From the NCBI GenBank assembly GCA_004154925.1, contig QJNS01000172.1, positions 70,444 to 134,443 of the forward strand: 64,000 bases of DNA. The letters are read 5' to 3'. Numbering within the stretch: the stretch's first letter is position 1; each line of letters starts with the position of its first letter. The position numbers and the translations under genes were made by a program. Below are positions 21,727 to 33,276 of this stretch, piece after piece. Under the pieces are notes generated by a model that worked only from the letters and a program-made list of their open reading frames with translations, had not been told where the DNA came from and made no database searches. The DNA is from Monosporascus cannonballus (taxonomy: Eukaryota; Ascomycota; Sordariomycetes; Xylariales).

Positions 21727-22939
21727 TCAACAATCCAGATAGACAGCTAGCAAGGATGTCAGCATTCTCATCGGGCAAGCCAAGAAATAAATAGGGCAAA
21801 CTCACCATTGGCGTAGAGCGAGTAGGTGTCGGCATTTAGCAGGGCCCAATCGGGCTTGAGGGCCATGATCTCCTCGTAGCCGTAGGCGAAGTCGTTCGTC
21901 ATGGGGCTGTACACCCCGCCGCAGTGGGTCGTCTCGTGGATGACGGTCGTGGCGTGGCACTGCCGGTGGCAGCCGGTCGGCAGCGGGGGCCGCTCGTAGA
22001 AGAGCGGGCACATGACCATGGTGTCGAAGGTCCACAACGTGTACGCGACGAGCGGGCCGTCATCGGTCTCGCACGCCTCGTAGTAGTCGTAACAGAAGAG
22101 CCGCGACGGGCCCGAGTCGGTGGTCGAGCACTCCGCGGCCGCGGCCTCGAGGCGCTCAACGACCTCCCGCCGCGTCGCCGAAGAGTTCGACTTGAAGTAC
22201 TCCACGAAGCGCGCCGAGGTCGGGTCCCTGGCGTCGGCCGCCGCGGCGAGCGCCAGCTTGTTGCAGTTGGATAGCGCTGCCGTGATGACCTCATGCTTGG
22301 TCCCGTTGCAGCCCGCGAAGTCCAGGTTGGTGCGTCCCTCGATGGATCTTCTGCCCTGGAACGAGGCCTCCCTCGCCTCGACGTGCATGCTGACGGCGTT
22401 GGACTTGACGTATGCCGGCGGGCCCGATAGCTTTGTGGACGGGGCGACGGCCAGGGGTATCGGTCCCTCGACCACGAACGAGTACGTTCCGGACTTGTCG
22501 AAGCTATGCACCATCGCAGCATCGATGATGGTCTCGACCGACTCGGAAGCTTTGAGGAGTTGGAAATGCCTGCTTTGGAGCGCATCGTAGTCCAGGCTGG
22601 GATGGATGGCTTTGGCTTGGATCTCCTCGCCTTGCCCGCTGTCAGACGGAGGACGGCTTTCTCGGTATTGATCTGCGAAGACTCACCAGCTTCGTCCACG
22701 ACGACAACCTATTGGATCGGGAGCTTCCCATCCAAAATCGTGCCGAATTTCAGAAGGTTCAAGTCCGTGGTCCCCACATTCGTGATGCGAGCTACTAGTT
22801 CGCTAACATTGCCAGATGCGGGCGCGGCGAGCTCTACCTCCAGTTGAGAAGACCGTTGGCGAAGGCCCAATCCATGCCCGACGGCGCTTCCGGCGAACGC
22901 GATCTGCACTAGGACTGAGAGAACCCGACCTGCAAGCAT
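21727..22939 (-). CDS. deuterolysin (M35) zinc metalloprotease, in-frame stop or extra intron in the propeptide
   Basis: Secreted neutral protease 2 of family M35. Model exons (minus) are 22939-22687, 22630-21806 and 21746-21727; introns are 56 and 59 nt (GTGAGT/GCAAG and GTGAGT/CTAG), phases close to 365 codons. The tiny last exon restores the family ending YANAVYLDC. Zinc site HETTH (about 316-320) and the aspzincin Asp331 in TNDFAYGY are intact, as are the mature-domain cysteines. A signal peptide (about 1-21) and propeptide precede a dibasic RR at about 178. Codon 77 is TAG (22711-22709), after GKLPIQ. It fits CAG mutated at a CpA site. A 69-nt intron 22777-22709 (GTGGGG...ATAG) would remove the stop in phase but also a conserved propeptide strand. 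So the gene is either recently broken or spliced unusually. A TATA-like CTATAAAGG lies at 23020-23012. Confidence 0.75.
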
Positions 22940-23930
22940 GTTTGTTGGCTGAATCTGTCGAGATCACCCCCTTCTTTTCCCCAGACTCTCCGCCATCTGG
23001 GACGGCCCGAGCCTTTATAGTCCAAAGGCTATTGCCCAGAACTTATACGAGACTCGCCCAGGCAGGTCTATCATTGGCGCCGGCAAGCATCGACGAAACG
23101 GATCGTCTTCGCTCGTATTGAGCTCGAACCCTGCCCTCTTAATGCAAGGCATACCACCAAGTCGCATAATGAAACCCTGCAGTCCCACACTTCGTACGGC
23201 GGTCATTCCTATCAAAGTTAGCACGTTGGAACCGTCGGAATAGTAGCTGTCGTTATTACAAGACCTCCAGGAATTACAGATTTGGAGTACGTTCAATGCG
23301 CATTACGCCTTTGCGTCCTTACGGAAGTCATGGATGCGGAACCCGGGAGCAATAACAACCGTAGCATGGTGTACACTGTCGCTCAATTATATGAGAAGGT
23401 CGGTTATATAACCACATCTGAGGTAACCACGATATCAAATTCCTTGAGCAATGGGCTGAGAAGGTTGATGTTACGGGTGGAAAATGAATTTATTCAGTTT
23501 GGTTGATGGCCTATTCGACCTCGGTCCCGGGACCCCTTTTACAACAACGAATCCCTCGACACTTCCGTATGTGCCAACTACACGCTGTAGCACCAAGGTA
23601 CCTGCCAATTGGTATTCAATCCGGGGGCGGAAGTGGTGCCATCATTGTATTGAGAGACTCGCGATAGGTGGCTCCGAGGGAGATGCGGGGAAAGGTAGGG
23701 GATGCGTTCAACTGGCAAGATATGCTGTGTCGCTTAAAACACGGGCCCAAGGCAAGCCCACAAGGCAACATCAGTCCCGACGATAAGGTCCTCTCACCAC
23801 AAACCAACCCCGGCGGCCTTGCGACGCTCCGGTAAGCCCAAATTTCTTCTCGCTCTTCTTTATCCTGTACATCTCGGCCTCCCCTTATTCTCCTCTTCGG
23901 GCTCGCTCTTATTCTCCAGTGTTGAAGTCA
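22940..23930. other. intergenic, left border of the AT-rich block
   Basis: About 1 kb of mixed composition with the deuterolysin promoter at its left end. Composition changes to strongly AT-rich just after 23,930. No gene is supported. Confidence 0.5.
23012..23020 (-). promoter_or_regulatory. TATA-like box of the deuterolysin gene
   Basis: CTATAAAGG on the minus strand, 73 bp upstream of the deuterolysin ATG. Position and sequence suit a core promoter; no transcript data support it. Confidence 0.35.
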
Positions 23931-24397
23931 GGGTCAAGGTCCAGCCACAAATACAGTAACATATCTCCTGTCAGTATTATATGTATATAACAAATCTCTG
24001 CCACCGAGATAAGCAGCATATTAAAACCTTTAATATGTACGTGTATTTTCTTAATAGGGTAAGTTATAAACTCGTAATTTCGCGTTAAATATATATAGCT
24101 AAATACAAGCACTGCATAAATATAATAGATTAATAAATTAAAAAACTATCAATCGAATAATACAGTTATTAAACTAAATTTATAGTTTTACAAAAATAGT
24201 TAAGTTTTATGTTTTTAATAAATATTAATATAATTAACGAAAATTAAAGCGATTTAAATAAACATATCTAGAAAATAAGAAAATAATAAATATATATAAT
24301 TAAAAAATATTTATATATAACGGTGAAGCTAGCTAATCAACTGCTAAACGCAATTGTACGATTTATATTAATAATTATATCGTAAAAATTTCAGTAT
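23931..24397. other. AT-rich spacer left of Gypsy A
   Basis: AT-rich sequence with no recognised element end; ends at the target-site duplication of Gypsy A. Confidence 0.5.
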
Positions 24398-24402
24398 TAA
24401 AG

Positions 24403-24819
24403 TGTTACGACCTGACAAGCCACGGCCTCCAGGAACGGTCGCAACGGAAAAGGCCAAGAAAATTATGTAGATCAGGTCACGTAATGGATTACCAGTTCAC
24501 TGGTAATAAGCCAATGAGCCGGATCACCAACTTACTGGTAGTGAGCCAGTAAGCCGGATTACCAACTTACTGGTAGTAATCCAGCTAAAAAAATATATAT
24601 ATATATATACGTTTATTAATTCCATAATTTAAATAATTTTAATTTATAATATTTATTAATACCAAATAGTTATATTATAATATTATTACTTAAAATATTT
24701 TTGGCATTACGAAACGTAATATATTATTATATTTATTATTTAAATTCTTACGATATTCCTATTAATATAAACCCGTCAATTCAAGGTTTAATAATTAATT
24801 AAACCATTTAATTATTATA
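24403..24819 (+). repeat. left LTR of Gypsy A
   Basis: 417 bp, matches 30739-31150. The outer about 190 bp keep GC-rich motifs such as CCACGGCCTCCAGG, while the inner half has decayed to A/T. A short AT dinucleotide run interrupts it near 24,594-24,610. Confidence 0.93.
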
Positions 24820-27519
24820 GGTTATAAATGTTTATTTAATAATACCGTTAAAATTTAAATAATAATTAATATTATTAAAATATTAATTAATATTTACGAA
24901 ACCATTATTTAAACATTTTAAGTTTAAATTCGGAAGTTTAAAAAAAAGTTCGATAATTTAGGGTTACGTTATTTACCTAACCCTTTTTCGTTCGCATAAA
25001 GCCAAAAAAACCAGAACTTTACGATAAAAAAGATAATCTTTAAATTTTTTTAATTTAAGTACGAATTTACCTTTATTTTTTAAATCTTAATAATTTAGCG
25101 GATATAATTCTAATAATAAAAATATGTTTAATAAGAAATGTAATTAATTAATTTAAGTCCATTATAAGAAATTTCTTAAAAATAAAAAAAATAAATAAAT
25201 AAAATTTTATTAATAAAATTTTTTAAACTTATATTAATTTCGGTAATCCGGATAAAAAATAATTAACGGTTTAATAATTTTTATAATTCCGACAAAAAAA
25301 ATCTATATTTAAATACGCCGTAATTTTTAAAAATTTTATGGCTAAAGCCGGATAAAGAAATAATAAAGCCGACGTTTTTATTGATATATTTTATAAAAAA
25401 TTAAAAAATAATATAAAAAATAACATTATTCGGATTAAACGATTAATAACTTTAGATCGGTATATTATAAAAGTAATTAAAATTAATAATCGATAATTTA
25501 AAAAAATAATAAAAAAAATAATATATTTTACATTCAAAATATAATAAGTTTAATTAAAGGAAGAAATAAAACGTACCTTTTATTTTTTACGGAACGGCAT
25601 TAGGACTTATAGAACTTGGCGTTACTTATAAATGAAATTAAAGCCAAATTAAATACTTTAATTATAGCAAAATAGGATATAAAGTTTATAAGTATAAAAA
25701 ACTTAAAATATTATAATAAAATAGCTGGACCTCTATATCGGAAAGATAATCCAGAAATAATTAAGGAAATAATAATAAAATTATTAACATAATTTAAGTT
25801 AAATACGAATTAAACCTATAACAAAAAGTCCAATAAGGATTATTATGATAAAAAATCCGATAAAAAATACGAAAAATTAAAAGGTTAATTTAATAAATAA
25901 CGCAAATATAATAAAAGGCATTATAAGGATAATTATGTAAATATTAAGATTAAATAAAGGAAATCTATTCCGAAACCCCTAATCGATACGGCAGAATATA
26001 TATTATATATTATTAACGGCAAAAATATCTCAATTACGAAAAATAAAAATAATATATTTACGTACGAATTATCTGCATATATTATAAGGGATTCGATTTT
26101 CCAAATCGTATTAGGCATAATAAAAACGATAAATAATAATATGGATAATTTCGAACCATAATTCCAGAAAATATTTAATAATTAGCCGAAATAAAAAGTT
26201 AATCCGAAAAAAAATAATATTTATAAAAAAACCTTTTTTATTATTATGGATAATACAATTATTAAACGGAAAAGGAATTAATTTAGCGTACGGTAAAAAA
26301 GCATTATTAAAAAATTATTACGGATTTCCATTTTTAATTAATATTTATTACGGATCCCCAAAAAAAAGTTATTAAGGAAAAAATATATTAATTTATAAAA
26401 GATTTTTAAAACAATAATTAAAACGACGTATAATAGGATACAATTGTAAACATAAAAAAACAGTTTATTCGATAAAAAAAGAAATTATAAGAAAACTAGA
26501 AATAGTTAATATAGTTCGAAGGAATAATACGCCGATAATAATAATAAATACAGCAGCTTAACGCATTATATACAGAAATACAGATAAAATTCGACAGATT
26601 TAAATAGGAATTAAAAAAAAAGTTATTTATAAAAAAGCTACAAAATAACAAAACTCAGAGGAATTAAAAGGAACTTTTAAAGAGGTTTTAAACGTAACGA
26701 TAAAAAACGTTAACGACCTTATTATTTTGAATATACGAATCGGAACGTATTAATATATTGCAATAGTAAATTACGAAGCTTTGGGCGGAAATTATATTAT
26801 ACCAAATGTGGTTAATAAATTTAAATTATTATAAAAATATAAGTTAAAACCTTACATAGCGACGAATGCCGAAAGTTAAGAATTCGTTTACGATAACAGA
26901 AAAATTATATGCGAAATTAATTACTTCGAAATTTTTGTTAAAAGATAATATTAAATGATTAATTTTAATATCGTTCCATTCGGAAATTATAATATAATTT
27001 TAGGATTATTATAGATACGCCAGTACGGAGTTTTAATTAACGGCGGAATTGACCAAATAAAATTCGTTTTATTTTTTGTTAATACATAAAAAAAAGAAAA
27101 ATTAAGATTTTAATATTTGATTAATAATGGCGACAAATGCAGGTATAAAAATACGATAAATATTTTACCACCTAAAGGAACAAAATATAAAAAAACGGAT
27201 ATTAAAGAAAAATACGACGTATTATTATTATTATTAAAACGAAATTAAAATAATTAAATAACGATCTAGAATAATAAGAACGGCAACTGAAGGAATTAGA
27301 AAATTTAATTAATATATTATTATAATATTATAAATACGAACAGTTTTTTAAAAAGGAATTTAATACGAAATTACTAGAACATAGCGAATAAGACCATGAA
27401 ATAATCTTTAAAAAAGGATTTTCGATAAGGTTTTACCCTATTTATAATCTTAGCGGAAACAAATTACGTATTTTTAAAGAATATCTGAAAAATCGGTTAT
27501 AAAAAGGATAAATTTAACC

Positions 27520-27950
27520 TTTAAAATTATTAGCGGGATACCCGATATTTTTCGTACCTAAGAAAAACGGAAAATTACGATTTATGGTTAATTATTAATA
27601 ATTAAACGACGTTATTATTAAAAATCGAATATTATTATCCTTAATTACGGAAATAAAAAACCGACTTTATAAAGCTAAATAATTTATAGCATTCGATCTT
27701 AAATATAAATATAACTTTATTAAGATTAAGAAAAGATATAAATAAAAAATAGCCTTTAAAATAAAATACAAATTATTTAAGTATTTGGTTATATTAATAG
27801 GACTTACGAACGTACCAGCAATTTTCCAGCAAATAATTAATTACGTATTACGAAAATATCTTAATATTTTCGTTATTTGCTATCTCGACGACATTCTCAT
27901 TTTCTCGAAGACGGAAAAAATATACGTAAAATACGTTCATAAGGTTTTTT
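27520..27950 (+). pseudogene. reverse transcriptase remnant of Gypsy A
   Basis: The best-preserved coding stretch of the element. Readable pieces include NGKLRFMVNY, FDLKYKYN, GLTNVPAIFQQ and CYLDDILIFS, in the order of Ty3/Gypsy RT motifs. Stops interrupt it several times. Confidence 0.88.
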
Positions 27951-30738
27951 AAATTTTACACAACGTAAGGTTACTTATTAACGCAAAAAAGAATTAGTTT
28001 TATATATAGGAAATGGAATATCTAGAACATATTATTACTCTAGAACATATTAGGATAAATCCTAAAAAAATTGCTGCAGTTATAGAATGGCAGACGTTAA
28101 CGACGGTTAAGGAAATATAGGCATTTTTTGGATTTGCTAATTATTACTGGAAGTTTATTCGAAATTTTAATAAAATAACTATATCTTTAACGAATTTTAC
28201 GAAAAAAAAAGAATTTAAATGGACGTTAGATACGGAAAAAATATTTCGAGATATTAAAAATACGATTATTAGCAAGCCAGTATTAATTATATACGATTTA
28301 AACAGTTCCATTAAGTTAAAAACTAATATTTCGGATTACGTATTAAGCGCAATAATCGGATAGCAAGATAATTAAGGCAAATTATACCTTATTACATTTT
28401 TTTCGTATAAATTAAAAGGAGCCGAATTTAATTATGGCATTCCACATAAAGAATTTATAATTATTATCATAGCATTTCGAAAGTTTAGGTATTTTTAAAA
28501 AAAACATATATTAAGTTAAGGTTTATACGGATTATTAAAATCTTACCTAATTTATTACGATTAGAGAGCTTATAAGACGATAATTTCGTTATGCGGAGGA
28601 ATTAGCGAACTTCGATTTCGTTATTATCCATAAGAAAAGTTCAGAAAATAATAAAACAAATACTTTAAGTAGGCGACCAGATTTCGAGAAAAAAAATTGG
28701 TCAAAATTAGCCATATAATTTTTGATACCACTATAAAAGGATATTTACACTTACGACAAATTGCGACAATTCGGGTAATACTTTGTAATATGCATTAGAA
28801 AATTTAATAACATAATAACGGTTTTCCAAAAAACTAAAAAATAAATAAGATATAAATTCCAAAGAAATATCAGAAAGATCTGGTACAAGAAATATACGAA
28901 TATCAGTTATACGGATATCCAGAGATCTACAAAACCTTAAAGCAACTTTAACGTACATATTTTTTTTTAAAATAAAATTAACGATATAAAAAAATCATAC
29001 GGCAATACGATATTTGCATTAAAGCAAAGGCTTAACGACATAAACTATATGGAGAATTATAGCTATTACTAGTTATAAAGCAATTATGGTATTTAGTTAT
29101 ATTCGATTTTATTATTAAGCTTTCTATGTCAGAAAATCCAGCTACCGGAATATATTATGATAGCATTTTCGTAATCGTCGATCAATTTACGAAATTTTCT
29201 TATTTTTTACCATATTATGAGAATACAAACGCCGAATAATTAACATATATTTTCTTTAAACATATTTTTAGCATATACGGATTATTAATGGAAATTATAT
29301 TAATGAAAGATTAATATTTGCATTTAAGTTTTAGAAAGGCCTTATAATATAAATGGGCTTAAATTATAAATTATCTAACGTATTTAAACTTTAAATAAAT
29401 ACATAAATAAAATAAATAAATTAAATTTTAGAAATTTATTTACGATATTATATTAATTACGAATAAAATAATTAAGTTAAAAAGTTATCGATTGCTTAAT
29501 TAATTTATAATACCAGTTATTACGAAAGTATTAAGATAATACTTACGAACGTAAATTTTGGTTTCATTTTAAAGGTTTATAAAGAAATACGTAATAACAG
29601 TTTAATTAATATTAAAATAATTTTGACATTAAAACAATTACGATAACTATATTAAAAATAAAAATAAAACTGGAATTCGTACGAAATCAAATAAATAAAT
29701 ATTATAATCAAAAAATGTTAAAAAAACCAATTTTCGAAAAAAGGGAAATAATTTTCTTTGCTATAAAAATATTTAAATAAAACGACCTAGCAAAAAATTT
29801 GATTTTAAATATATCGGTTTATACAAAATCGCTAAAACAATCTCAGAAAATAATTATTAATTAGAATTTTTACCAAAAGTTAAACTTTATTTAATTTTTC
29901 ATATTTTCTTATTCGAATTAGTAACAGATATAATTAAAATACATATAATATAAAACGATATAAAAGTAAAAAACGAATAAGTATACGAAATAAAAAAAAT
30001 ACTTAATATGCGAAAACAAAACGGACTTACCTAGTACCTGATCAAATAGAAAAAATATCCAAATTTCGAAAATACCTAGGAACCCGCCAAAAATCTTATT
30101 AGCGCCTAGCGCCTATTAAAGAATTTTTATTAATAACGGCGGAACCACCTAAAATAATGGCATTTTAATCCATAAAATCTACGGAAAGAAGCCCTTAATC
30201 TACCGTATTTTAATTAATAACGTCCACCTTTCCTAAAGCCTAAACCTCGATTACGGATTCCGATTTCAATTATGCAAAGTTATTGAAATTATCTAAAGAT
30301 TAAAGGATACGATTAATAAGTTTCGTACCTTAAGACTGATAATATTGACGTTAACGACGTATACGAAAAAAACGCGCAAAAGTTTCGGATAAAGATTTTT
30401 CGGCCGTTAACTTTTTTTTTAATTTTTTCGATTTTACGATATAATAATTAATTATGGAAATAAAGATTCTTATTCCGTTATACAAATAACCTTAACGGAT
30501 ATATTCTTTATAACGAAAAACTTTATCTATTATTGGTAATTAAGTTATTAAACAAAATAGAAAAAATAAAGTATTACGTCAAAATTTTCGAATTTAATTA
30601 AATTAACTAAAGCAAGTCACTATTCGGATTTGCGAAAACGACGTTTAAATATACCGGAAAACATATTAAAGGTATATAGAAAAAATTTATTAGGAGAAAA
30701 GAAATCTTAAGGATATGATTTTGGAAAAAGGGAGATCG

Positions 30739-31150
30739 TATTACGACCTGACAAATTACGGCCTTTAGGAACGGTCGTAATGGAAAAGGCCAAGAAAATT
30801 ATGTGGATTAGGTTACGTAATAGATTACTAGCTTATTGGTAGTAAGCTAATAAGCCGGATTACCAACTTATTGATGGTAAGCCAATAAGCCGGATTACTA
30901 ATTTACTGGTGGTGATTTAGCTAAAGGAAAAGGATATATACGTTTATTAATTCCATAATTTAAATAGCTTTAACTTACAATACTTATTAATACCAAGTGG
31001 TTGTATTATAATATCGTTACCTAAGGTACCTTTGGCATTACGAGACGTAATACGTTATTATATCCATTGTTCAGATTCCCACGATACTCCTGTCAACATA
31101 AACTCGTCGACTTAAGGTTTAATAGTTGGTTAAACCGCCTAGCCGTCACA
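30739..31150 (+). repeat. right LTR of Gypsy A
   Basis: 412 bp copy of 24403-24819. Here the outer (right) half keeps GC-rich sequence and ends CCGTCACA, whereas its left half is the more mutated. Confidence 0.93.
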
Positions 31151-31155
31151 TAAAG

Positions 31156-32610
31156 ACAGCTATTAATTTTACTAAGTAAGATTAAAACGTATTTATATAA
31201 TTAAATTATATTATAAGTTAACGTTTTTGAAATAGTAAAGGATGATTTAAATAATAATATTAATTATATTATTAATAATAAGGCCTTACGAAATTAAGAT
31301 AATAATTTATTTTAACATTTACGAGCTAAGTGTTTTATTAACACAATTAAAGTAGTGATAATTTCGTAGCTTTTATATATAGAATTAGCTGTCTTTACGC
31401 GTTTTTAGCTATTTTTAAAATTTTCTTTTTAATAAATTCATTACGACCTCTATTTTAATATTTACGCAAGTAACTTTTTACATATTAAGAAATCATTTTT
31501 TATAAAGAGTTTATTGCTATAAAAAATGCGACGATATTACGTAGTCGTTATTCTTACGTAATTTATTTGTTATAATTATAAAAAAACAGCGGTATTAAAT
31601 TTTACACACCGTTTACAAATTATAAGACCGTAAATATATATATATATATATATAACGTTTAAAAACTTAAAATAAACGAAAAGTTATTCGTTAATAATAA
31701 AGCGATTAGTAATAATCGTACGCAATTTTTTATATTTATGAAATCTTTTATCATTAATTTGAAAACTTGACAATTCTAGCATATATATTGAATTAGAGTG
31801 GGAAGAATTGGTTTTGATCAGAGCGGATAACCATTTTATATCACGATACGAAATGGAATTATCGAAAAATGAAGAACTTAATCCGATTATATTTCTGGTA
31901 TTAAACCTCGATAACTAAAGTAACGGAAAAATATGGTAAGTAGTGATGGTGATTAATACTGCCTGGGGGTTGAACCCATGGCGAAAAAGAACTTCTTAAT
32001 ATATATGCGAAACTCGGGTTTGCTAATCAGCCGAGTCTGATCATGAATGTAACACCCCGCCCCACTTCAATATATAAGATTTTAAAATTTTGGAAACTTA
32101 AAACCCTTTTAAATTATATTAGTGTTACGGTACAAAAACAAAGACGTAGCTATTACACCACTAAAAGTGGAACGTTGTTAGCTCGAGTACTGATCGCCTT
32201 CTTCTGCTTTATATACTTACTGGATACCACTTGGGACTATAACAATTACCGCTGGTTGTTTTTTAGAAAAAACTTAAAATAAAATAAAAAGCCAATTAAT
32301 GTTTAACTAAATTAAATTGAGATAGAGTTTATATCAGACTGAAATAAATTTTTATCAAATTATAGAAAATAAATAACTAATTAAAGTTAAATTTTTCTTA
32401 TTAGTTTCGAAATTTAATGCCGAAATAAAAACGTAATTAAATTACGAAAAGTAATATAATATTAGAAATAAATTCGTATAATACATTAGTTATTTAAAAT
32501 ATTATTTTCAGAGGTTTTATTATAAATACAGTTATAAGTTATAATTTTCTAGTTAAACACCAATATTATAAAAGTGTAATAATAACTATATTAATCGCAA
32601 ATTATTAATC
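31156..32610. other. AT-rich spacer with a less degraded island (about 31,780-32,260)
   Basis: Lies between the duplications of Gypsy A and Copia B. The first 240 bp are bounded by an inverted pair (taaagacagcta at 31151 and tagctgtcttta near 31386), possibly a small terminal-inverted-repeat element. From about 31,780 to 32,260 the sequence is clearly less AT-biased and holds a 79-codon frame (32043-32282, plus) with no recognisable domain. I cannot assign this island to a family. Confidence 0.5.
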
Positions 32611-32615
32611 TAAAC

Positions 32616-32779
32616 TGTCAGCTAGCCAGAGTGTGCTATAGCACACCAAATACGGAAAGGTCACCTTTTAAACGAAATATATATACTCCGATCCTAAGCT
32701 ACACTAAAGTTGTACGCGTTACAAAAGCACACGCAATTAGCTGAATAAAAAAAACAACGAATATCCCCTATATTTGACA
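32616..32779 (+). repeat. left LTR of Copia B
   Basis: 164 bp, starts TGTCAGCTAG and ends TTGACA. Its left part keeps GTGTGCTATAGCACACC, while its right part is more decayed than the partner LTR. Confidence 0.92.
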
Positions 32780-33086
32780 ATTAAAAATCTTATTTCTTCA
32801 AATTGCATATATACTTATTGATCAGCTATTATTAAAACAATATAAGCTATATATTAATAACAATTATTAATATATTCCAATATTAATAATAGCGATCGTA
32901 TCGTTAACGTCCTTAATTATTTATAAAGAACCTAAGAATTAGGACCGCTTTAAGGGCGAATTTCAGTTTAAAGCGTGCGCGCTTGATATTTGGGACTTTA
33001 TCGACTTTAATTAATTATTTTTATTGTTTATTAAATTAATAAAACCCGATATAATCTTTTATCTTAAAAAACGAATTCGTTATACG

Positions 33087-33276
33087 TATTACAGGCTAAA
33101 GTCTATAGGGCAGCTCGGGCTTACGGAGCGAGCTCCTTAGCCCGAGCTCACCTATATATATATAAGGAGTAGCCATCTTATTAATAACTAGCTATTTCTC
33201 CCTTTTTCTCCTTACCTTAAATATAAACCTTTATTAGGCCGTACCTCCGTTTAACTTATATATCATACCCGTTATA
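33087..33276 (+). repeat. left LTR of Gypsy C
   Basis: 190 bp. Outer half contains the GC-rich CAGCTCGGGCTTACGG segment and an AGCCCGAGCT repeat of it; inner half is AT-decayed. Confidence 0.93.

Larger units (their letters stand above)
24403..31150 (+). mobile_element. Gypsy-type LTR retrotransposon A (6.75 kb, degraded)
   Basis: Complete structure: LTRs at 24403-24819 and 30739-31150, flanked by a perfect 5-bp duplication TAAAG (24398-24402 and 31151-31155). A purine-rich tract (GGAAAAAGGGAGA) directly precedes the right LTR, giving plus orientation. Remnants in order: reverse transcriptase about 27,520-27,950, with GYPIFFVPKKNGKLRF and the active-site box YLDDILIFS at 27880-27906 still readable; RNase H about 28,240-28,490; integrase core about 29,110-29,220 with an IYYDSIFVIVD stretch. 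RT before integrase is the Ty3/Gypsy order. All frames contain many stops, so the copy is dead. The left LTR start TGTTACGACC reads TATTACGACC in the right LTR, a RIP-type change. Confidence 0.95.

Noticed and set aside
4311..22939. Classical secondary-metabolite cluster
   Set aside because: No polyketide synthase, nonribosomal peptide synthetase, terpene cyclase, dedicated transporter or pathway regulator is present.
31940..32035. tRNA-like signal on the minus strand (TTCAACC loop, hairpin nearby)
   Set aside because: A T-arm-like loop is present, but the expected acceptor complement and a canonical D-arm at the right distance are absent, so it is not called a tRNA.
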